Shown here piece after piece: positions 14,353 to 24,137 of a stretch of 64,000 bases of DNA. The stretch lies in assembly GCF_020804225.1 (NCBI RefSeq), contig NZ_WJBI01000002.1, forward strand, positions 135,629 to 199,628. The letters run 5' to 3'. Both the position numbers and the translations under genes were made by a program. The notes under the pieces were generated by a model. That model made no database searches, was not told the origin of the DNA, and worked only from the letters and a program-made list of their open reading frames with translations. Positions within the stretch are counted from its first letter, which is position 1. Each line of letters opens with the position of its first letter. This DNA is from Methanosarcina sp. DH2 (GTDB taxonomy: Archaea > Halobacteriota > Methanosarcinia > Methanosarcinales > Methanosarcinaceae).

Positions 14353-14562
14353 GTATCCGAAACTGGACCGCTGAATATGGAATGAAAACTCTTCTTATAA
14401 TTCCAATTCTTGGGAAATATATTTTTTCTGCCGGCGGTCTGCTTAAATCTTCCCCGAATATGTTTGTTAGGTAATGTCAAGAAAAGTGAAATTGAAAAAC
14501 CCGTGATTTTTGCAGCTTTCGAAGGGGCACTTTGCAGGGCCGATTATTTGGTGATTTAACAA
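14353..14562 (+). repeat. Modular intergenic repeat, copy R10
   Basis: Modules A (GAAACTGGACCGCTGAATAT), B (GAAATATATTTTTTCTGCCG), C (CCCCGAATATGTTTGTTAGG) and D (CCCGTGATTTTTGCAGC, GAAGGGGCACTTTGCAGGG). It is the last copy in the window and borders the STAND gene. Confidence 0.8.
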
Positions 14563-14711
14563 TATATTTATAAGGATCGTTTTAAAAAGTAATCTGTAAC
14601 AAGCATACGACAAATGTTGTCATTAGTAATTTTTTTGTGTCCTGATCCTATTGCCTACTACAAAACTTTTACACATTTGAAGATAGTCTCATTTTTATGT
14701 GATTTCTCTTT

Positions 14712-17700
14712 CTAAATAACTCCAAATACACGAGCAACACTTGCATATTCTTCTGCCACAAACTTTGGATATTTTGTATAAAGTTCTTTCATTTCCTTCA
14801 GGCAATCGTTTAAATCGTAAAATCGCCCAATACTGTTATAATAATTAATTGCACTAATCAATCCTTTTGCAAGTGGTTTTGCCACATTCTCCGGATATTT
14901 TGTATAAATTTCTTTCATTTCCTCCAGGCAATTATTTACATCGTCAAATCGTCCGGAAATATCATAACGATAAATTGCATTGTACAATCCTTTTGCAAAT
15001 AGTTCTGCTATACTCTCTGGAGATTTTATATAAAGTCCTTTCATCTCCTTTAGGCAATATTTCATCTCTTCAAATCGTCCCGCACTGCCATAATGACTTA
15101 TCGCATTGTACAATCCTTGTGGATATTCTTCTGTTGCATTCCCCGGATCTTTTGTATAAAGTTCTTCCATTTCCTTTAGGCAATATCTCATATCTTCAAA
15201 TAACCCGGAACTGCCATAAAAACCAATTGCATTAATCAAGCCGCATGCGAGTTTTTTTCCCACATTCGGGGGATGTTTTGTATAAAGTTCTCTCATTCTC
15301 TTTAGGCAATCGCTTAAATCGTCAGATCGGTTTGCACTGCTATAGTACTTAATTGCATTAATCAAGCCACTTGCCAGTTTTTCTGCTATATTGTCTGGAT
15401 ATTTTACATAAAGTTCTTCCATTTCATTCAGACAATCGTTTACATCGTCAAATCGTCCAGCACTGCCATAACGACTAATTGCATTTGTTAAACCGTTTGC
15501 CAGTTTTTCTGCCACATCCTTTGGATATTTTGTATAAACTTCTCTAATCTCCTTCAGGCAATTGTTTACATCTTCAAATTGTCCAGCACTTCCATAAACA
15601 AGAATTGCATTAGTCAATCCATTTGCAAGTTCTTCTGCTACATCCTTTTGATGTTTTAGATAAAGTTTTCTCATTTCCTTTATGCAATCACTTACATCTT
15701 TAAATCTGCCAGCATTGCCATAACCAAGGATTGCATTAGTCAATCCTCCTGCAAACTCCTTTGCCACATCATTTGGATGTTTAGAATAAAGCTCTCTCAC
15801 TTGCTTCAGGCAGTTACTTAAATCTTCAAATTGTCCAGCACTGCCGTAATAACAAACTGCATTTTTCAAGCCGCATGTAAATTCTTTTGCTACATTCTGT
15901 GGATGGTTTTTATAAAGTTCCTTCATTTTCTTTATGCAATCGCTTACGTCTTCAAATTGCCCAGCACTGCCATAATAATAAATTGCATTAGTTAATCCTT
16001 TTCCAAATATCTCTGTTACATCATTTGGATGTTTAGCATAAAGCTCTCCCGTTTCTTTCAAGCAATCACTTACGTCTTCAAATCGTCCAGCACCGCCATA
16101 ACCAAGAATTGCATTAATCAAGCCGCTTGCTAGGTTTTCTGCCACATTTTCGGGACATTTTATATACAGTTCTCTCATTTCCTTCAAGCAATTGCTTATG
16201 TCTTCAAATCGCTCAGCTCGTCCACATAAAGCTACCAAATTTGCAAGAGTCATTGTAAAATAAGAGCTAACTTCATGCTCACACTTTGATGAAGATACAA
16301 AGTTATATGAATCAATGAAATGTTTAAGGTTGAGTTCCTCAAGTGATTGCGAATTGGACTGTAAGAATTTACTTGTGAAAAATAGAAAAGCTTTAAAGTA
16401 CTCAAGGTTATTTCCTTTTGAACTGTTAATACTTACCCATATATCAGATATATTTTGAGATACCTTTTGGAAATAACTGGGATAATATCTTTGGATCAAA
16501 AAAAGATTATATGCCATTCTATAAGGGAAATGGGAGATGTGTCTTTGAATCCAATCTGTTGATTCGTCTTTCTCAATATACTCTGCCCTTAGAAAATTTG
16601 CCATAGGGTCATATCTGAAATCATACTCAATATTAGAATTTTTATTAGTAGGATTCTGCCTGTAAAAGAAAATGTCTAAATTTTTGCTATCGGAGAGCCG
16701 AATTATTTCTTCTACAACATCGAGATCTTTTTTGTACATTTTCAAAAATTCTTTGTCTTCTGACCATCGGATAGGTGTTATTAAAGAGATTCTTGAAAGA
16801 GCTAGTTTTACTTCCTCTATTCTGTATGAAGACCTCTTGCAAATATCATTGGCATACTTTTCGACTCTATGAGCCAAAATATTTTTTGATTCGTTAATTT
16901 TACCTTTCTCTTTGAAATACTCAGTGTAAATTATAGCATTCACATCTAAATTTTGTTGTAGAAATTCGGCAATTTCCCCTTTTTCTAGATGGAGATTAGT
17001 GAAACTTGCATACCATTCGGCAATTTCCCCTTTTTCTAGATGGAGATTGGTGAAACTTGCATACCTTTCCCTTAACTCACTTTCAATTGAATCTTTGAAA
17101 ATCGGTCTTTCAATAAGTATGAGTTTCATATCACTGGATTCTTTGGGAGGATGCAAGACAAAATCAATAAGTTTGCTTTTTTCAATTTCTGGATACCTTG
17201 ATGTTTCATCCAAAATTAGTAATGTATATTTTCTTGCATGAAATCTATTAAAATTGTTCTCACGATGAATAAAATAAACATCCCAATCCTCCATTTCGCG
17301 TTTCACAAGTCGAGCAAACTCTATACTCAATCTCGTTTTTCCTACTGCCCCAAGTCCAGTAAGTACCAATATTTTATTAGAAGAAATTGTAAGAAAATCC
17401 TTCAGTACATTTAAATCATCTTGCCTACCTACAAAGCATGAATATCTCTGACCACAAATGTCTCTGTTTTCTGTTCTTGACTCAAATTCTTCCAGCGTAA
17501 GTAAAGGATTTTCTTTAATGCTTTTTTCAACACCTTCTAATATAGATTCAATCAGATCGATTTTAGTCGTCTTTAATTCTTTTTTCAGTTGTGAACTGTA
17601 TTCTTCCAACGATATATCTAATATTTTTTCTAGGTAGTCACTGATCTTGCTTTTAATTTCCGGGCTCCAGTTATCAGGATCTGCCACTTCTAACTCAACA

Positions 17701-17834
17701 GCATCTTTTGGCTCGATTTCTAACAGTTCAAACGAAAGTATTCCAAAAAGAGTTATAGAAGGTTTGATGGAGACCTTAGGTTCTAGACTCACTTTATAAT
17801 TTTGACAAAAATTTCTTATTTTATCTAATACCAT
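14712..17834 (-). CDS. STAND-type ATPase with twelve C-terminal 42-residue repeats
   Basis: This 1040-residue protein has three parts. Residues 1-125 are a helical region I do not recognise, where STAND proteins often carry an effector. Residues 130-450 are a STAND/NB-ARC-like NTPase with entry motif CFVGRQDDL, Walker A GLGAVGKT (160-167) and Walker B YTLLILDE (203-210). From about 540 to the end lie twelve alpha-alpha repeats of about 42 residues with the core 'GSAGRFEDVSDCLKEMRELY', separated by 'KHPNDVAEELANGLTNAI'-like linkers; they resemble TPR and would form a ligand-sensing solenoid. STAND proteins are switch ATPases in signalling and antiviral immunity. A 51-bp tandem duplication lies in the NTPase region. 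It is probably expressed with or after the nitrilase-like gene 320 bp upstream. A defence role is inference. Confidence 0.75.
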   Translation of the reverse strand: MVLDKIRNFCQNYKVSLEPKVSIKPSITLFGILSFELLEIEPKDAVELEVADPDNWSPEIKSKISDYLEKILDISLEEYSSQLKKELKTTKIDLIESILEGVEKSIKENPLLTLEEFESRTENRDICGQRYSCFVGRQDDLNVLKDFLTISSNKILVLTGLGAVGKTRLSIEFARLVKREMEDWDVYFIHRENNFNRFHARKYTLLILDETSRYPEIEKSKLIDFVLHPPKESSDMKLILIERPIFKDSIESELRERYASFTNLHLEKGEIAEWYASFTNLHLEKGEIAEFLQQNLDVNAIIYTEYFKEKGKINESKNILAHRVEKYANDICKRSSYRIEEVKLALSRISLITPIRWSEDKEFLKMYKKDLDVVEEIIRLSDSKNLDIFFYRQNPTNKNSNIEYDFRYDPMANFLRAEYIEKDESTDWIQRHISHFPYRMAYNLFLIQRYYPSYFQKVSQNISDIWVSINSSKGNNLEYFKAFLFFTSKFLQSNSQSLEELNLKHFIDSYNFVSSSKCEHEVSSYFTMTLANLVALCGRAERFEDISNCLKEMRELYIKCPENVAENLASGLINAILGYGGAGRFEDVSDCLKETGELYAKHPNDVTEIFGKGLTNAIYYYGSAGQFEDVSDCIKKMKELYKNHPQNVAKEFTCGLKNAVCYYGSAGQFEDLSNCLKQVRELYSKHPNDVAKEFAGGLTNAILGYGNAGRFKDVSDCIKEMRKLYLKHQKDVAEELANGLTNAILVYGSAGQFEDVNNCLKEIREVYTKYPKDVAEKLANGLTNAISRYGSAGRFDDVNDCLNEMEELYVKYPDNIAEKLASGLINAIKYYSSANRSDDLSDCLKRMRELYTKHPPNVGKKLACGLINAIGFYGSSGLFEDMRYCLKEMEELYTKDPGNATEEYPQGLYNAISHYGSAGRFEEMKYCLKEMKGLYIKSPESIAELFAKGLYNAIYRYDISGRFDDVNNCLEEMKEIYTKYPENVAKPLAKGLISAINYYNSIGRFYDLNDCLKEMKELYTKYPKFVAEEYASVARVFGVI
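16964..17065. repeat. 51-bp exact tandem duplication within the STAND gene
   Basis: Bases 16964-17014 and 17015-17065 are identical but for one base. The duplication is in frame and doubles the segment YASFTNLHLEKGEIAE, so it is recent and keeps the protein open. Confidence 0.9.
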
Positions 17835-18154
17835 AGGTTTTCCTCATAAACAGAAATTTTTTGGTTAAGACCCCATTTTTCAGGCTGGAGGTTTTAGAAT
17901 TATTTTTAATGGGATTATATTGTTTTGATCAAATTTCTAAGCAACAACTTTCTTTCATATGGAAAAATAAAACACTTTCTATTTTGTTTAAGAAAAGCCG
18001 GTCTCCTCCGTCGACCGGTGAGTGCCCCGGTTACTAGAATAACGTATTAACTAACAGCTTCAGAATTTATCTAAAAAATCAAAAAATAGATCAAAAAACG
18101 GAAATAGAGAATAGGACTGGGCATTACTAACGATAGAATTATTATCACAAAAAA
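17835..18154. other. Gap between nitrilase-like and STAND genes
   Basis: No ORF is seen. GCCGGTC (about 17997-18003) and GACCGGT (18013-18019) form a 6-7 bp stem that could attenuate or terminate transcription from the upstream gene; this leaves open whether the two genes share one mRNA. Confidence 0.4.
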
Positions 18155-19063
18155 TCAGCTGCAATAAATTCTGATGTGAGCTGTACATTCATTTATGTTT
18201 TTATTAAATTTATCAGTTGGTTGTAAAGAAATAGTTGGTTGTAAAGAAATTTCTTTGTAGTTACAATATTTGGTACTTTTATCTCCTCCGTTCCACATTA
18301 CGCCAGAGGGCCATTTTTCGGGGACTTTACGGCCAAAGAAAACAGCCGCACCAAATACAGGACAAGCCCATTTTTTTGATGCACCTCCAAAACCATGTCT
18401 GGCATAATAACTATCTCCTGAAGAAACTCCGCTTTTTTCTTCACACTCCATATCTTTTCTGCCTTTTGGACAAAAACAGTGCACAAGGTTTAAAATAACA
18501 TCTGTGTTTTTGTTTTCGATTCCACCTTCTTTTAACCCAAAAATGTCATAACAAACACTTAAATAATATCTTACGCCATTTAGGGCAAAAGTACGTGAAA
18601 AACCATCTTCCCCAACTAAATAATTATCTGCTGGAGTTACATACCCTTTTTCTTTTTTTGTTAGACAAAATTTTTTACCTGCGGCTTGAATACCATTTTT
18701 ATCTATTGCCAGAGCAATCTGATCTCCATATAATCCATCCTTCTGGTCTCCAACTATACCAATACAGACAAAAACATTTCTTTTTTCCATTTTAAGTAGA
18801 GGAGTTATGTGTCTCACAATTTCCTTGTATACTTTTGCTCTATCCTTACCTGCATTTATCAAACCCGCTGGAAACAGTATTATTCCATCGCCTTCAACTT
18901 CATTTAGAATATCGGATATAACATTAGATAATATTTGAAAATTAATCTCTTTTGAAATCTCTTCTGAATAACAATGTCCTCTTTCTAGCCTTAAAATAAC
19001 CGTTGAAATCCAATTTGAATTGTTAGTTCTTGGAGAAACTGTCTCTTTAGTAGTTTCGTTCAA
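18155..19063 (-). CDS. Nitrilase-fold protein with altered active site
   Basis: 302 residues fitting the carbon-nitrogen hydrolase (nitrilase) fold. The strand GIILFPAG (60-67) aligns with the position of the catalytic Glu (usually F/LPE), which is Ala here. A Lys-rich segment GKKFCLTKKEKGYVTP (129-144) aligns with the catalytic Lys region. VCYDIFG (170-176) carries the nucleophile-position Cys171. With Glu missing it may be inactive, or use another base; it might serve as a ligand-binding or sensor protein. A TTG start is inferred after GAAGGT. A small tandem duplication, ISLQPT-ISLQPT, lies near the C-terminus. The next gene downstream is the STAND ATPase, the only partner on this strand before argG. 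Confidence 0.55.
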   Translation of the reverse strand: MNETTKETVSPRTNNSNWISTVILRLERGHCYSEEISKEINFQILSNVISDILNEVEGDGIILFPAGLINAGKDRAKVYKEIVRHITPLLKMEKRNVFVCIGIVGDQKDGLYGDQIALAIDKNGIQAAGKKFCLTKKEKGYVTPADNYLVGEDGFSRTFALNGVRYYLSVCYDIFGLKEGGIENKNTDVILNLVHCFCPKGRKDMECEEKSGVSSGDSYYARHGFGGASKKWACPVFGAAVFFGRKVPEKWPSGVMWNGGDKSTKYCNYKEISLQPTISLQPTDKFNKNINECTAHIRIYCS

Positions 19064-19349
19064 AATATTGACCTTCAGCTTTCTCTTTGAGTAGTGTTTC
19101 TAATTTCCAACAATTGTTTGTTATTAATAGATATTCATTTTATTTTTTCAGTAGCCTCAATAATAGCCACAACTGGGAAAAAATTAAGACCAATATTTCA
19201 ATAGCTCCGGTAAATATCAGCACCAATTAGTTAGGAACCTTGAAACAAAACAATCAAAAAACAAAAATGCAGTGAAAAATATTCACTAAATGAAAAAAGT
19301 CATCCTGCCCTCCATTAAACCAAAAGGGCAGGCAAAAAACTCACAAACT
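19064..19349. other. Gap between argG and the nitrilase-like gene
   Basis: AT-rich and without a convincing gene. A minus-strand frame ending LLKEKAEGQYFERNY overlaps the start of the nitrilase-like gene but has no start codon, so it is not called. Confidence 0.35.
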
Positions 19350-20537
19350 TTATTTCTTATCCATTACTTTCCTGTACATCCTCGCCTGGAACCCGTGATA
19401 CTTCGCAAACCCTTCTGCATCCTTCTGGTCAATGGTCTGGCTGTCAAACGAAACCAGGTCTTCAGAATACAGGGCATTTGGCGAGCTGCGGGCAAGGATA
19501 GTAAGTGCGCCTTTGTAGAGCTTCACTTTCACTGTACCTGTGACCCTTTCCTGGGACTTGTCGATAAAGGCGTTGAGGTCGGCAAAGAGGGGATCGTCTA
19601 CAAGGCCACCGTATGCCATTTCGGACCACTGCTCTTCAACAATCTTCTTGAACTTCAGTTCCCCGCGGGTCAGGACGAGTTTTTCGAGGTCGGCATGGGC
19701 TGCGAGGAGGACGGTTGCAGCCGGGTGCTCATAGTTCTCGCGGGCTTTTAAGCCAAGGACGCGGTCTTCGATCATGTCTGTCCTGCCGACGCCGTTCTCG
19801 CCTGCAATTCCGTTCAACTTCTTGATAAGGGCGTAGCCGCCGAGCTTTTCGCCGTCAAGGGAAACCGGGACTCCTGCTTCAAAGACAATATCAAGGATCG
19901 TGGGCTGGTCAGGGGCATTTTCCGGGGATTTTGTCCACTCGTAAATCTCTTCCGGCGGGACAAAAGAGGGGTCTTCAAGCCTGCCGCCTTCGATGCTGCG
20001 GCTCCAGATGTTTTCGTCAACGCTCCAGGGCTTTGATTTTGTGGCTTCGACAGGGATGCCGTGTTCTTTTGCGTAATTGATTTCCCATTCGCGGGTCAGG
20101 TTCATCTCACGCATAGGGGCAATAACGTCCATGTCGGTCTGGCGGAAAACGGCTTCAAAACGGAGCTGGTCATTGCCTTTCCCGGTACAGCCGTGGGCAA
20201 GGGCAACTGCGCCTTCTTTTATGGCTGCTTCGACCACTTTTTTGGCGATCAGCGGGCGGGCTACCGATGTGCCCATAACGTAGCCTTCGTAGTTTCCGTT
20301 GGCTTTGATCAGGGGGAAGATGTAGTCTTTTACGAACTCTTCCTTTGCATCGATCGTATAGTGCTTGTTGCTGATCTTATGGGCTTTTACATCAGCTTTC
20401 CTGATCTCTTCTTCGGGCTGGCCGACGTCTACCGAGATCGTAATTACTTCATCGTACCCGTACTTTTCCTTGAGGATGGGGATACACACAGAGGTGTCAA
20501 GCCCACCGGAATATGCAAGTGCAACTTTCTTTACCAT
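19350..20537 (-). CDS. argG: Argininosuccinate synthase
   Basis: The 395-residue enzyme joins citrulline and aspartate with ATP to argininosuccinate, the seventh step of arginine synthesis. The N-terminal PP-loop AYSGGLDTS (8-16) binds ATP. The family segments [25 protein letters not shown] (citrulline/aspartate binding) and [12 protein letters not shown] are all present, and the length is normal. AAGGGG precedes the ATG as RBS, and a TATA-like TTTATATT lies about 70 bp upstream. It is followed upstream by carB-carA on the same strand but separated by about 390 bp, so it likely has its own promoter. The product of carAB feeds the same pathway through citrulline. Confidence 0.97.
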   Translation of the reverse strand: MVKKVALAYSGGLDTSVCIPILKEKYGYDEVITISVDVGQPEEEIRKADVKAHKISNKHYTIDAKEEFVKDYIFPLIKANGNYEGYVMGTSVARPLIAKKVVEAAIKEGAVALAHGCTGKGNDQLRFEAVFRQTDMDVIAPMREMNLTREWEINYAKEHGIPVEATKSKPWSVDENIWSRSIEGGRLEDPSFVPPEEIYEWTKSPENAPDQPTILDIVFEAGVPVSLDGEKLGGYALIKKLNGIAGENGVGRTDMIEDRVLGLKARENYEHPAATVLLAAHADLEKLVLTRGELKFKKIVEEQWSEMAYGGLVDDPLFADLNAFIDKSQERVTGTVKVKLYKGALTILARSSPNALYSEDLVSFDSQTIDQKDAEGFAKYHGFQARMYRKVMDKK

Positions 20538-20924
20538 GCTTTTACTACCCCTTATTTAGCGGATTGTGATAAGAACTATAATGATTGGCGTGTTAATGGG
20601 TTTAACAGTCAATATAAATGTGTTAATGGATTAGCCTGTTAAATGTTAATTCGTTAGCAGACTACGTGTAAACAATTAACATGCTGCTGAATAATAAGTT
20701 TAATAAATCTAATAAGTTTAATAATTTTGGTAGCAATATGCTGAATCCTGATAAGTTTGACAGCTAACGGGCTGGCAAATTTAAAAACTGATTATCTTTT
20801 GCCGGAGGATGGAAAACCACCCTACCGGCAATGATTTATACTTAAATTTTCCGCTGGCACAACGGTTTATTTAAGCAGTACTTTTAGCAATTGCTTTGCT
20901 GACAGGCTTTTTCTCTACTTTACC
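20538..20924. other. AT-rich intergenic region between argG and carB
   Basis: It contains the argG promoter (TATA-like on the minus strand near 20604-20612) and short direct repeats such as AATAAGTTTAATAAATCTAA between about 20692 and 20724. No gene is seen. Confidence 0.45.
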
Positions 20925-23900
20925 TTACTGCTCCATCTCTTTATGATACTCATTGATGGATTTAATCGTAAGGTCCTGCCCTTTCTTCATGGTCTCGATG
21001 GCATCAGCCGCTGCAACTGCTGCCTGGATTGTTGTGATGTACGGGACTTTGAAGTCAACGGCTGCACGCCTGATCCTGTAGCCGTCCTTGCGGGACTGCT
21101 TGCTTGTGGGAGTGTTAATAATCAGGTCGACTTCGTCTCTGCGCATCATATCGATAACGTTCGGGCTTCCGTCGTGCACTTTCTTTACGGTATCCATGAA
21201 GATTCCGTGCTGTGCAAGGTAGTTCACAGTACCGCGTGTGCCCATGAGTTCAAGGCCTGCTGCCTGCAGTTTTCGGGCGGCTTCCACAAGTTCGGGTTTG
21301 TCTGCTTCCCTGATAGAGAGGAAGACCTTTCCTGTAAGGGGCAGGAGGTTGTCAGCCGCAAGTTCTGCCTTATAGTATGCCCTTCCGAAGTCGTAGTCAA
21401 TACCCATGACTTCTCCCGTGCTCTTCATTTCGGGTCCGAGGACAGGGTCTGCTCCTGGCAGTTTGTCAAAGGGCAGGAGGACTTCTTTAATGGAGACATG
21501 TTTCGGCTTTGGCTCGTCAGTGTAACCCAGGTCCTTCAGGCTGTGTCCTGCAATTACCTTGGCTGCAATCTTTGCAAGCGGGAGGCCGACAGCTTTTGAG
21601 ACGAAAGGAATTGTCCTGCTTGAACGCGGGTTTGCTTCGAGCACAAAGACCTTTCCGCCTTTTTCTGCCATCTGAATATTTATCAACCCTTTGACCCTCA
21701 GGCCGAGAGCAATCTTGCGGGTGTAATCCCTTACCTGGTCGAGAACTTCCGGAGAGAGAGACTGGGGAGGGATTACACAGGCTGAATCTCCTGAGTGGAC
21801 ACCTGCTTCTTCAATGTGCTCCATAATTGCGCCGATGAGTACATCTTTCCGGTCGCAGACGGCATCCACATCGATTTCGCAGGCTGCTTCCAGGAAGTCA
21901 TCTATAAGGATGGGGTGTTCCGGAGAGACCCTGACTGCTTCTTTCATGTAGCGTTCAAGGTCGATTTCGTCATAGACAATTTCCATTGCCCTGCCACCTA
22001 GAACGTAGGAGGGGCGCACAAGTACCGGGAAACCTATCCTCTGTGCAACCTCGATTGCTTCCTGCTGCGAAGTTGCATATCCTCCTTCAGGCTGCGGGAT
22101 GCCGAGCTTCTGCATAAGGAGGTAGAACTTCTCCCTGTCTTCGGCAAGGTCCATGTCTTCAGGGTCCGTGCCCATGATCACGGTATCAAGGTCTGTCCTG
22201 CGCTTTAACTCCTTTTTCAGGGGAAGTGCAAGGTTAACCGAGGTCTGTCCCCCGAACTGCACAAGAACACCATAGGGCCTCTCACATTCGATTACGTTCA
22301 TTACGTATTCCATTGTGAGGGGTTCAAAAAAGAGCTTGTCTGAGGTGTCAAAGTCGGTTGACACGGTTTCAGGGTTATTGTTAATGATGTGGGTCTCTAT
22401 ACCCTCTTCCCTGAGAGCGGTTACTGCATGGACGGTACAGTAGTCGAACTCTATTCCCTGCCCTATCCTGATAGGGCCTGCGCCCAGGATAAGGATCTTC
22501 TTCCTGTCTGTGGGATTTGTCTCACAGGTATCTTCGTAAGTGGAATAGTAATAGGGAGTTGCTGCCTGGAACTCGGCTGCACAGGTATCCACCATCTTGA
22601 AGGTAGCAAGAATTCCTGCTGCGTGCCTGAGGTCGCTTATTTCCTCCCTTTTCTTGCCAGTCAACTCGGCAAGGCGGCTGTCAGGGAAGCCCATCTTCTT
22701 TACTTCGCGCAGGAAATCAGGAGTCAGTTCTTCTGTCCTGATGCGCTTTTCCATGTCAACTATCCTTTTGATCTTTGTGATGAAGAAGGGGTTGATGTTT
22801 GAAAGTTCGGCAATTTCCTTTACCGACATTCCCCTCTCAAGGGCATGGAAGATAACAAAAAGGCGTTCACTTGTAGGGGTCTTGAGAAGAGTTTTGATTT
22901 CGGGTTCTTCCCAGCGTTTTATCCCGAGCTGGGAGTCGATATCAAGAGATTTGAAAGCTTTCAGGAGGGACTCTTCAATTGTCCTGCCTATTGCCATTAT
23001 TTCTCCCGTACTCTTCATGGCTGTAGTCAGTGTCTTGTCTGCGGTGGTAAACTTGTCAAAAGGCCACCTCGGGATCTTTGTAATCACATAGTCCAGAGCA
23101 GGTTCAAAAGAGGCGGGAGTGCTCATGGTAACGTTATTTATTATCTCGTCGAGCGTCATGCCGATTGCAATCTTTGCGGTTACACGTGCAATCGGGTAGC
23201 CGGTTGCTTTGGACGCAAGGGCTGATGACCTGGATACCCTCGGGTTTACCTCGACAATGCGGTAGTCGCCTTCCTTTAAGGCGTACTGGATATTGCACCC
23301 TCCTTCGATCTTGAGGGCACGAATGATCTTAATAGAGGCACTCCTGAGCATCTGGTGCTCTTCGTCGGTCAGGGTCTGGGACGGGGCAACGACTGCAGAT
23401 TCTCCGGTATGAACACCCATGGGGTCGATGTTTTCCATGTTACAGATAACGATACAGGTATCGTTTGCGTCCCTCATGACCTCATACTCGACTTCAGCCC
23501 ACCCGAGCACGCTTTCTTCGATTAGCACCTGGTTGATGCGGCTGCGTCTGAGCCCGCGTTCCGTAATCTCAAGGAGCTCTTCTTTTGTGCGGGCAATTCC
23601 GCCGCCAGCGCCGCCAAGGGTATAAGCCGGACGGATAATAAGGGGCAGGCCAAGTTCCTCAACAACCTCTTCGGCTTCCTTTAAGGAATGGACTGCCTTA
23701 CTCAAGGGGACCTTTTCCCCTATCCTGAGCATGGTCTCTTTGAAAAGTTCCCTGTCTTCCGTGTTTTTAATAGCTTCAACAGGGGTTCCCAGTATCTGAA
23801 CGCCGTATTTTTCAAAAACGCCCATTTCTGCAAGTTCACTGGTAATATTAAGGCCGGTCTGCCCTCCAATGCCTGCAATTATTCCATCAGGGCGTTCTTT

Positions 23901-24137
23901 TTCAATGATTTTTTCTATAATTCTGGCGTCAAGGGGCTCGATATAGACCGAATCAGCCATTTCGGGATCGGTCATAATGGTTGCAGGGTTTGAATTTACA
24001 AGCACAACCTGCACGCCTTCTTCTTTTAAAGACCTGCAGGCCTGGCTTCCTGAGAAGTCAAACTCTGCAGCCTGTCCGATTGTGATTGGCCCTGAACCTA
24101 TAAGCAAAACTTTCTTTATGTCTTCGCGTTTTGGCAT
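20925..24137 (-). CDS. carB: Carbamoyl-phosphate synthase large subunit
   Basis: The 1070-residue subunit has the normal full-length two-half architecture. There are two ATP-grasp synthetase halves (starts LLIGSGPITIGQAAEFDFSG and LILGAGPIRIGQGIEFDYCT, with NPRVSRSSAL and NPRSSRTIPF near the metal sites), an oligomerisation domain between them, and a C-terminal MGS-like allosteric domain (KVFLSIREADKPELVEAARK ... GTRGTVNYLAQHG). It makes carbamoyl phosphate from bicarbonate, ATP and ammonia delivered by CarA. Its ATG overlaps the carA stop by one base (TGATG), so the two are translationally coupled. The product supplies arginine and pyrimidine synthesis. Confidence 0.97.
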   Translation of the reverse strand: MPKREDIKKVLLIGSGPITIGQAAEFDFSGSQACRSLKEEGVQVVLVNSNPATIMTDPEMADSVYIEPLDARIIEKIIEKERPDGIIAGIGGQTGLNITSELAEMGVFEKYGVQILGTPVEAIKNTEDRELFKETMLRIGEKVPLSKAVHSLKEAEEVVEELGLPLIIRPAYTLGGAGGGIARTKEELLEITERGLRRSRINQVLIEESVLGWAEVEYEVMRDANDTCIVICNMENIDPMGVHTGESAVVAPSQTLTDEEHQMLRSASIKIIRALKIEGGCNIQYALKEGDYRIVEVNPRVSRSSALASKATGYPIARVTAKIAIGMTLDEIINNVTMSTPASFEPALDYVITKIPRWPFDKFTTADKTLTTAMKSTGEIMAIGRTIEESLLKAFKSLDIDSQLGIKRWEEPEIKTLLKTPTSERLFVIFHALERGMSVKEIAELSNINPFFITKIKRIVDMEKRIRTEELTPDFLREVKKMGFPDSRLAELTGKKREEISDLRHAAGILATFKMVDTCAAEFQAATPYYYSTYEDTCETNPTDRKKILILGAGPIRIGQGIEFDYCTVHAVTALREEGIETHIINNNPETVSTDFDTSDKLFFEPLTMEYVMNVIECERPYGVLVQFGGQTSVNLALPLKKELKRRTDLDTVIMGTDPEDMDLAEDREKFYLLMQKLGIPQPEGGYATSQQEAIEVAQRIGFPVLVRPSYVLGGRAMEIVYDEIDLERYMKEAVRVSPEHPILIDDFLEAACEIDVDAVCDRKDVLIGAIMEHIEEAGVHSGDSACVIPPQSLSPEVLDQVRDYTRKIALGLRVKGLINIQMAEKGGKVFVLEANPRSSRTIPFVSKAVGLPLAKIAAKVIAGHSLKDLGYTDEPKPKHVSIKEVLLPFDKLPGADPVLGPEMKSTGEVMGIDYDFGRAYYKAELAADNLLPLTGKVFLSIREADKPELVEAARKLQAAGLELMGTRGTVNYLAQHGIFMDTVKKVHDGSPNVIDMMRRDEVDLIINTPTSKQSRKDGYRIRRAAVDFKVPYITTIQAAVAAADAIETMKKGQDLTIKSINEYHKEMEQ

